Origin: Rebecca billardiae RCC1528
Taxonomy: Eukaryota; Haptophyta
Length of the DNA: 64,000 nucleotides
Direction: 5' to 3'
Assembly (NCBI GenBank): GCA_965240325.2
Contig: OZ251227.1
Location: forward strand, 1,178,001-1,242,000
Below, piece after piece: positions 59,748 to 64,000 of this stretch. The notes under the pieces were generated by a model. It was not told where the DNA came from. It did not search any database and saw nothing but the letters and a program-made list of their open reading frames with translations. The position numbers and the translations under genes were made by a program. Each line of letters begins with the position of its first letter. Within the stretch, counting starts at the first letter, position 1.

Positions 59748-60789
59748 CGTGTTTCTGCCTTCTCAGCCGTTCTGGCCTGCGCGGCTGCCCGGGCAGGTGG
59801 GTGACTGTGATGGCGCTGGCCGTGTGACACTAGACACGAGTACGATACTGAGCAGTTACTAGTTACTGCAATATGCTAGTTAGTAGTTACTGTGCGATTG
59901 CTTGTAGACGGCCGGTGTTGACCGGACTGACTCTGATGTAAGCTCATCATCGGAAGTGCGATATCATCAAGTCATGGGCGCACCGCGCACATTCTGAATC
60001 AGCGCAGAGCGCTTGGCTGGTCGCTGGAGAGTCACTTAGTGTCCGCCCAGGACTAGTAGAGTGAATGTCACTGAATGCTTCTGCGCGGGTTCCGACGACG
60101 TTATGTCTCGGACCACAATCACCACTGGCACTGATATCGATGAAGTTTCTGTCTCTCTCGCGTCACCACTACGCCGACGTTGACTAGTGTAACCCGGTAG
60201 GCGGTACCACTAACTACCTAGTACCTAGCTAGTCCTAAGAATGCCGGCGTGAGCCTACGCCTGGGAAGTGATGGGCAAGCTAATGACGCTAATGTAGCAT
60301 CGGGGCCAGGACATATTCAGAGTCTGGGTAGCTTATCGTCACTCGTCAGTAGTCTGCTGTCCGACGCTGATCATCAGTTTATCAGCACTGATATCATCAC
60401 TCATCAGTGCATTCCTAAGTGCGGCCCCTTATGACCCAAGCGAAGTCCCAATGGCGACCAAGCAAGGGGCTCCCCAAGGACTGCGAAGGACCGCCAAGGC
60501 TTCCCAGGGACCTCCTTTTGCGCGTCAGCTCAAACCCGGCACCCTCGCACGCTCACCTCGTCACCCCTCGGCACCTTGCCCGACCTGTCTCCCTCGAGGT
60601 GAGCCCACGGACCCACGCCGCCAATCGCGATCGGAGCGACACGAATGCGCATGGACCTCGGCATCTTTCGATGTCGATCGTCGTTACTACTACGTACTTA
60701 CAAATCTCGTTACAAGATCCTGGATTAGCAGCGGCTACTCATCATCCGGGCGCAGGCCAGGCGGCGGGCTCGGGGCTCGCATCGAGGCG
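59748..60789. other. Divergent spacer, about 1 kb
   Basis: Between the unrecognised secretory gene and the cyclic-nucleotide-binding gene. It is AT-richer at about 59820-60420. An in-frame ATG at 60451 could extend the downstream protein by 113 residues of non-conserved character, so I treat that part as 5' region. Confidence 0.45.
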
Positions 60790-63513
60790 ATGGCATCGCA
60801 CGCGGGCGGGCGGGTCGTGCGGGCGCGCGAGCACAATGCAGCGGAGGTCTCGCATGAGATGTCGCTCAAAGGCAAGGCCAGCCGCGACTTTGTCAACGTC
60901 GCGCTCTCGTCCATCTGGATGGTGGACTCGGAGCTGCCAGCCGAGTTCCAGTCGGCCGCCGAGTCGACCACCACGCAGCGGCGGGCGATGCCGTTCAATC
61001 GCTCGGACTCGCGCTCGACTTTGCCGCCGCTGCCATCCGTGGCGCAGCTCTCCGCGCAGGTCGCGGACGAGCTTGCCTTCATCACGCACAGCGAGTCCAT
61101 CGACGACCTGCTGCACGCGGCGTCGTCCAATGCCGCGCAGGCGGCACAGATGCAACGGCGGAAAGCCAGCGAGCCGGCACCGCATACGGTGCCTGGCGAC
61201 GGCTCCGCGGCGCAGACCGATGGCGGGGCGGAGGACGAGACGGCGATGCCGCCGCATGAGGAGCGCGCGCCTACGGGCACCGGCGCCGATGCGCCGGCAG
61301 AAGAGGACGCGCTGCACGAGGAGGCGGGCGTGTCCATCTCCATCTCCGTGCCGCAGCCAAAGGCGGCGACGGCCCCGGCGGCCGAACCCAACGGCGAGAG
61401 TGGTGGCATTGGTGGCGGCCACGGCATGGGCGGCGAGTCGGGCGAGAGGGTTGGCACGGCGGACACGCATGCCAGCGCGCTCTCTCGCGAGTCACTCTGG
61501 TCGCAGCTCAGCGCGGGCGCGAGCATCTCGTACCGACAGTTCGACCCGAACGCCTCCGGGCCGGCCGTGCTGAGCGCCGCAGAGATCTTCTCCGCCAAGC
61601 TGGCGGCGGGGGCAGAGAAGCACGCGCGCAGGCAGCACGAGCACGCGCCGGCGAGCGAGCATGCTGCGCCCGCGGCCGCCGCGGAAGCCCCGGCCTCGCG
61701 CTCGCCTGCAGCTGGCGGCGACGGGCCGCGGCGGCCCGGCGCCCGGCCGGCACGCACCGCGGCACGCGTGACGCGCCCGCCTCGGCCCGTGTCTGTCCCG
61801 TGGACAAACATCGAGGCGGTGCACACGAGCGAGCCCGCGCTGCAGCTCGAGCATGCGCTCGCGCAGCTGCGGCGCACGCCCTTCTTCGACGACTACGACG
61901 AGGACGAGCTCGCCGACGTCGTGCGCCAGGGCTCGGTCATGCGGTACGAGCGGTACGGGTGCGTGTACCGCGAGGGCGTGCTCGGCCGCTCCGTGTTTGT
62001 CGTCCTGCGCGGCCGGCTGCGCCTCGTCTCGTTCCGGGGGGAGGTCAGCCTGCTCGACGGCGCGAGCCCCACGCAGCCCGAGGGCTCGCTGCTCCAGCTG
62101 GTCGCCGGCGGCTTGTGCTTTGGGCTGGAGGCGTGCGCCGAGTCGGATGGCAGGCCCATCCCCCGGCTCGGCACCGCCCTCGCCGCGAGCGCCGACGTGC
62201 TGCTGCTCGCGCTGCCCCGCGGCGCGCTCGGGCATCGGGACGCGTCGCTGCGCGCGGAGCTGAGCGCGTACGTGCTGACGCACATACTCGAGAGCAACTG
62301 GATCTTCCGAGGCCTGCCCGCCGACGAGATCTTCAAGGTGGCACCGCTCTTCCACTTCCGCCAGGTGAGCAGCGGCACCGTGATGATGCGGCAGGGCGAG
62401 GTCGCCACCGACTTCTTCGTCGTCGCGGTCGGCAGCTTCCGCGCGGTGCGCTCGGACGTGGGCGTCAAGGAGGCGCTGAAGAACCCCGCGTACGACCTCG
62501 GCTACAAAGGCGGCACCGGGCAGAGCGGCCGCGAGCAGGCGCCGACCAGGGTGCAGACGGTGCTCGGCGCCTCGCAGCCCTTCTCGCACTTTGGCGAGGG
62601 CGGGCTGATCGCCTTCCTCGAGGGCCGGACCGTGGAGCGGATGGCGACCGTCGAGGCGGACACGCAGTCGTGGGTGCTCGCGCTCGAGCCGCAGCACTTT
62701 GGCCAGTTTGCAGACGCGATGCCCGACGTGATGACGCGCTTCCAGCGCCACCACCGCCTGCTCGACAAGCTGAACAAGGACCACGCGGTCGAGGTGCGCC
62801 AGCGGGACACGGTGCGCGGCATGATGCGCGAGACGGAGATGTACGGCGACGCGCTCTCTCGCGCCATCGTCCGCACGCACGAGCAGCGCATGGACGACGC
62901 CGCGGCAAGCAGGATGCTCGCCGGCGGCTCCATTCGCGCGCGGCGCGACGAGGGCGAGCGGGACGACGAGCGGAGCTCGGAGCGGGGCATGCATGCCCCG
63001 GCGGGGCGCCAGGCTCCCGGCGGCGCGGCGGTCGAGGCCGTCGCCCTGTCCACTCCAGAGGTGCACGTCGAGGGCGAGGAGGAGGAGGGCGAGGGAGCGG
63101 GGACGACCGCTCGCACGTCGGGCGATCGCGGCGCACTTTCGGCAGTGCGCTTCGCCGCCAAGCTCCGCCGCGGCGCGTCGGAGACGCGGCTGAGCGGGGC
63201 GGGGCGGGCGGCCGCCGCCGCCGATGGCAAGCTGCCCCCTCTGCAGCAATCGCGCACGTCGACTGCGTCCGTGGCGTCGCGATCGTCGTCGACATCGCAG
63301 CAGACGCTCTCGCGGCCTGGGTCGAGGGCGTCGATGCGGCCGCGCTCGCAGCGCTCCTCAGGGAGGCCGTCGCGCCGCACGTCGATCGAGCAGAAGATCG
63401 ACGCGCAGGAGGAGGAGCTCATGTTCGCCGGCGTCGCGGAGACCCTGCGCGCCGAGCCGCCCGAGTACTTCGACAGCCGGCAGCTCCAGCTGCTTCAGCG
63501 TCTGAGTGACTGA
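60790..63513 (+). CDS. Protein with two cyclic-nucleotide-binding-like domains
   Basis: One exon, 907 residues from ATG 60790 (MASHAGGRVV); an ATG at 60451 would add 113 residues. Residues 1-350 are Ala/Pro/Ser-rich and probably disordered. The first cNMP-binding-like domain spans about 353-480 (RRTPFFDDYDEDELADVVRQ, VYREGVLGRSVFVVLRGRL); its phosphate-binding cassette is degenerate. The second spans about 500-650: SNWIFRGLPADEIFKVAPLF, VMMRQGEVATDFFVVAVGSF, then FGEGGLIAF (FGE at 601-603) and ERMATVEAD, close to the usual FGExAL...RxAT cassette. A coiled segment (LLDKLNKDHAVEVRQRD) and a Ser/Arg-rich tail follow. No kinase or ion-channel domain is present, so it resembles regulatory-subunit-like or flagellar cNMP proteins. 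Whether it binds cAMP or cGMP cannot be told. Confidence 0.85.
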   Translation: MASHAGGRVVRAREHNAAEVSHEMSLKGKASRDFVNVALSSIWMVDSELPAEFQSAAESTTTQRRAMPFNRSDSRSTLPPLPSVAQLSAQVADELAFITHSESIDDLLHAASSNAAQAAQMQRRKASEPAPHTVPGDGSAAQTDGGAEDETAMPPHEERAPTGTGADAPAEEDALHEEAGVSISISVPQPKAATAPAAEPNGESGGIGGGHGMGGESGERVGTADTHASALSRESLWSQLSAGASISYRQFDPNASGPAVLSAAEIFSAKLAAGAEKHARRQHEHAPASEHAAPAAAAEAPASRSPAAGGDGPRRPGARPARTAARVTRPPRPVSVPWTNIEAVHTSEPALQLEHALAQLRRTPFFDDYDEDELADVVRQGSVMRYERYGCVYREGVLGRSVFVVLRGRLRLVSFRGEVSLLDGASPTQPEGSLLQLVAGGLCFGLEACAESDGRPIPRLGTALAASADVLLLALPRGALGHRDASLRAELSAYVLTHILESNWIFRGLPADEIFKVAPLFHFRQVSSGTVMMRQGEVATDFFVVAVGSFRAVRSDVGVKEALKNPAYDLGYKGGTGQSGREQAPTRVQTVLGASQPFSHFGEGGLIAFLEGRTVERMATVEADTQSWVLALEPQHFGQFADAMPDVMTRFQRHHRLLDKLNKDHAVEVRQRDTVRGMMRETEMYGDALSRAIVRTHEQRMDDAAASRMLAGGSIRARRDEGERDDERSSERGMHAPAGRQAPGGAAVEAVALSTPEVHVEGEEEEGEGAGTTARTSGDRGALSAVRFAAKLRRGASETRLSGAGRAAAAADGKLPPLQQSRTSTASVASRSSSTSQQTLSRPGSRASMRPRSQRSSGRPSRRTSIEQKIDAQEEELMFAGVAETLRAEPPEYFDSRQLQLLQRLSD

Positions 63514-64000
63514 CTGACTACTGTTGAAGCGCGTGCATTTAATCTTTCCGATATGATGATGCTGATGTACTGTACAGTATGAGTCCGTGATGCGCTCTGC
63601 TCGGATATGAGAAATATAATTATTATACGACCGCGTTTTACGCGGTCCTTTTTACCGTAGAACGAACGTAGTTCGGGGCCCGCGGTGGCGGTGCACCCTC
63701 CGTCGCAGTCGTCTATTGACAGACCAGTTGCATGCCCGTACAACTAGACTCCAGCGGCGCGCCGCTGCGCCCCGGTGCCGGCGCCGGGCGCGGGCCCATC
63801 GCAGCCGCCGGCGCCGGCGCCCGGATTGTGTACAGGCGGATGCGACGAGGCGTGATCGACGCATGAGCGCGACTCCACGTGCACGCCAGGCCACGTGGAG
63901 CTGACAGCCAGGGAACACGGTGCGGGGCCGCGGATTCGTTCGGGCCGCTGCTGCTGACCGCGCTGTCTGTCGTCACCGCGCGCCGCCGGGCAGCGCCAGG
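63514..64000. other. 3' end of window, no gene seen
   Basis: Holds the 3' UTR of the cyclic-nucleotide-binding gene with AT-rich DNA (about 63535-63660) and a small hairpin (ACCGCGTTTTACGCGGT at 63630-63646). The remaining GC-rich part has no supported gene. Confidence 0.5.

Overview
The window looks like nuclear DNA of a GC-rich unicellular alga with a complex (secondary) plastid, most likely a haptophyte and possibly a pavlovophyte; this is an inference. The evidence is: strictly eukaryotic genes (CCR4-NOT Not3, Tim23, XAP5, ATM, GTPBP1/2-type GTPase, TMEM70); a nuclear photosystem II gene (Psb27) whose leader reads as ER signal, then transit region, then a twin-arginine thylakoid leader; very GC-rich coding DNA with poly-Gly and poly-Ala tracts; two selenoprotein W genes with in-frame TGA; and few, short introns (roughly 100-215 bp) whose donors mostly read GTGCG.

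I support 20 protein genes. Left part (1-15600): a 5'-partial selenoprotein W, a TMEM70-like mitochondrial protein, a second selenoprotein W, a 2926-residue protein with a CHAT protease domain, two NB-ARC-type NTPase modules and a second degenerate CHAT-like segment, and Psb27. Middle (15600-36500): GTPBP1/2-like GTPase, a coiled-coil membrane protein, Tim23, Not3, XAP5/FAM50, an ankyrin protein, an ARM-like/IQ/Lys-Asp-rich protein, a Lines-like protein, an MTHFR-like oxidoreductase and a small SET-domain protein. Right part (36500-64000): a single-exon ATM kinase of 3793 residues, a TIR-like plus about 38-LRR protein, a secretory cupin/JmjC-type protein, an unrecognised two-exon secretory protein, and a protein with two cyclic-nucleotide-binding domains.

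Strands alternate along most of the window. Six gene pairs are head-to-head with only 91-331 bp between start codons, so they probably share bidirectional promoters. Convergent spacers are longer, AT-rich and hold most of the repeats: a 1.07-kb structure with roughly 210-bp inverted arms, a (CA)76(TA)65 compound microsatellite, and recurring ATC/GTC-plus-CATATAT tracts.

The genes do not form one pathway. The most unusual items are the twin CHAT/NB-ARC protein and the TIR-like LRR protein, both built like intracellular innate-immune or cell-death sensors but without close textbook equivalents, and the selenoprotein W pair, each with a selenocysteine codon directly after a conserved intron and a candidate SECIS element downstream. 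I found no tRNA, rRNA or CRISPR array.
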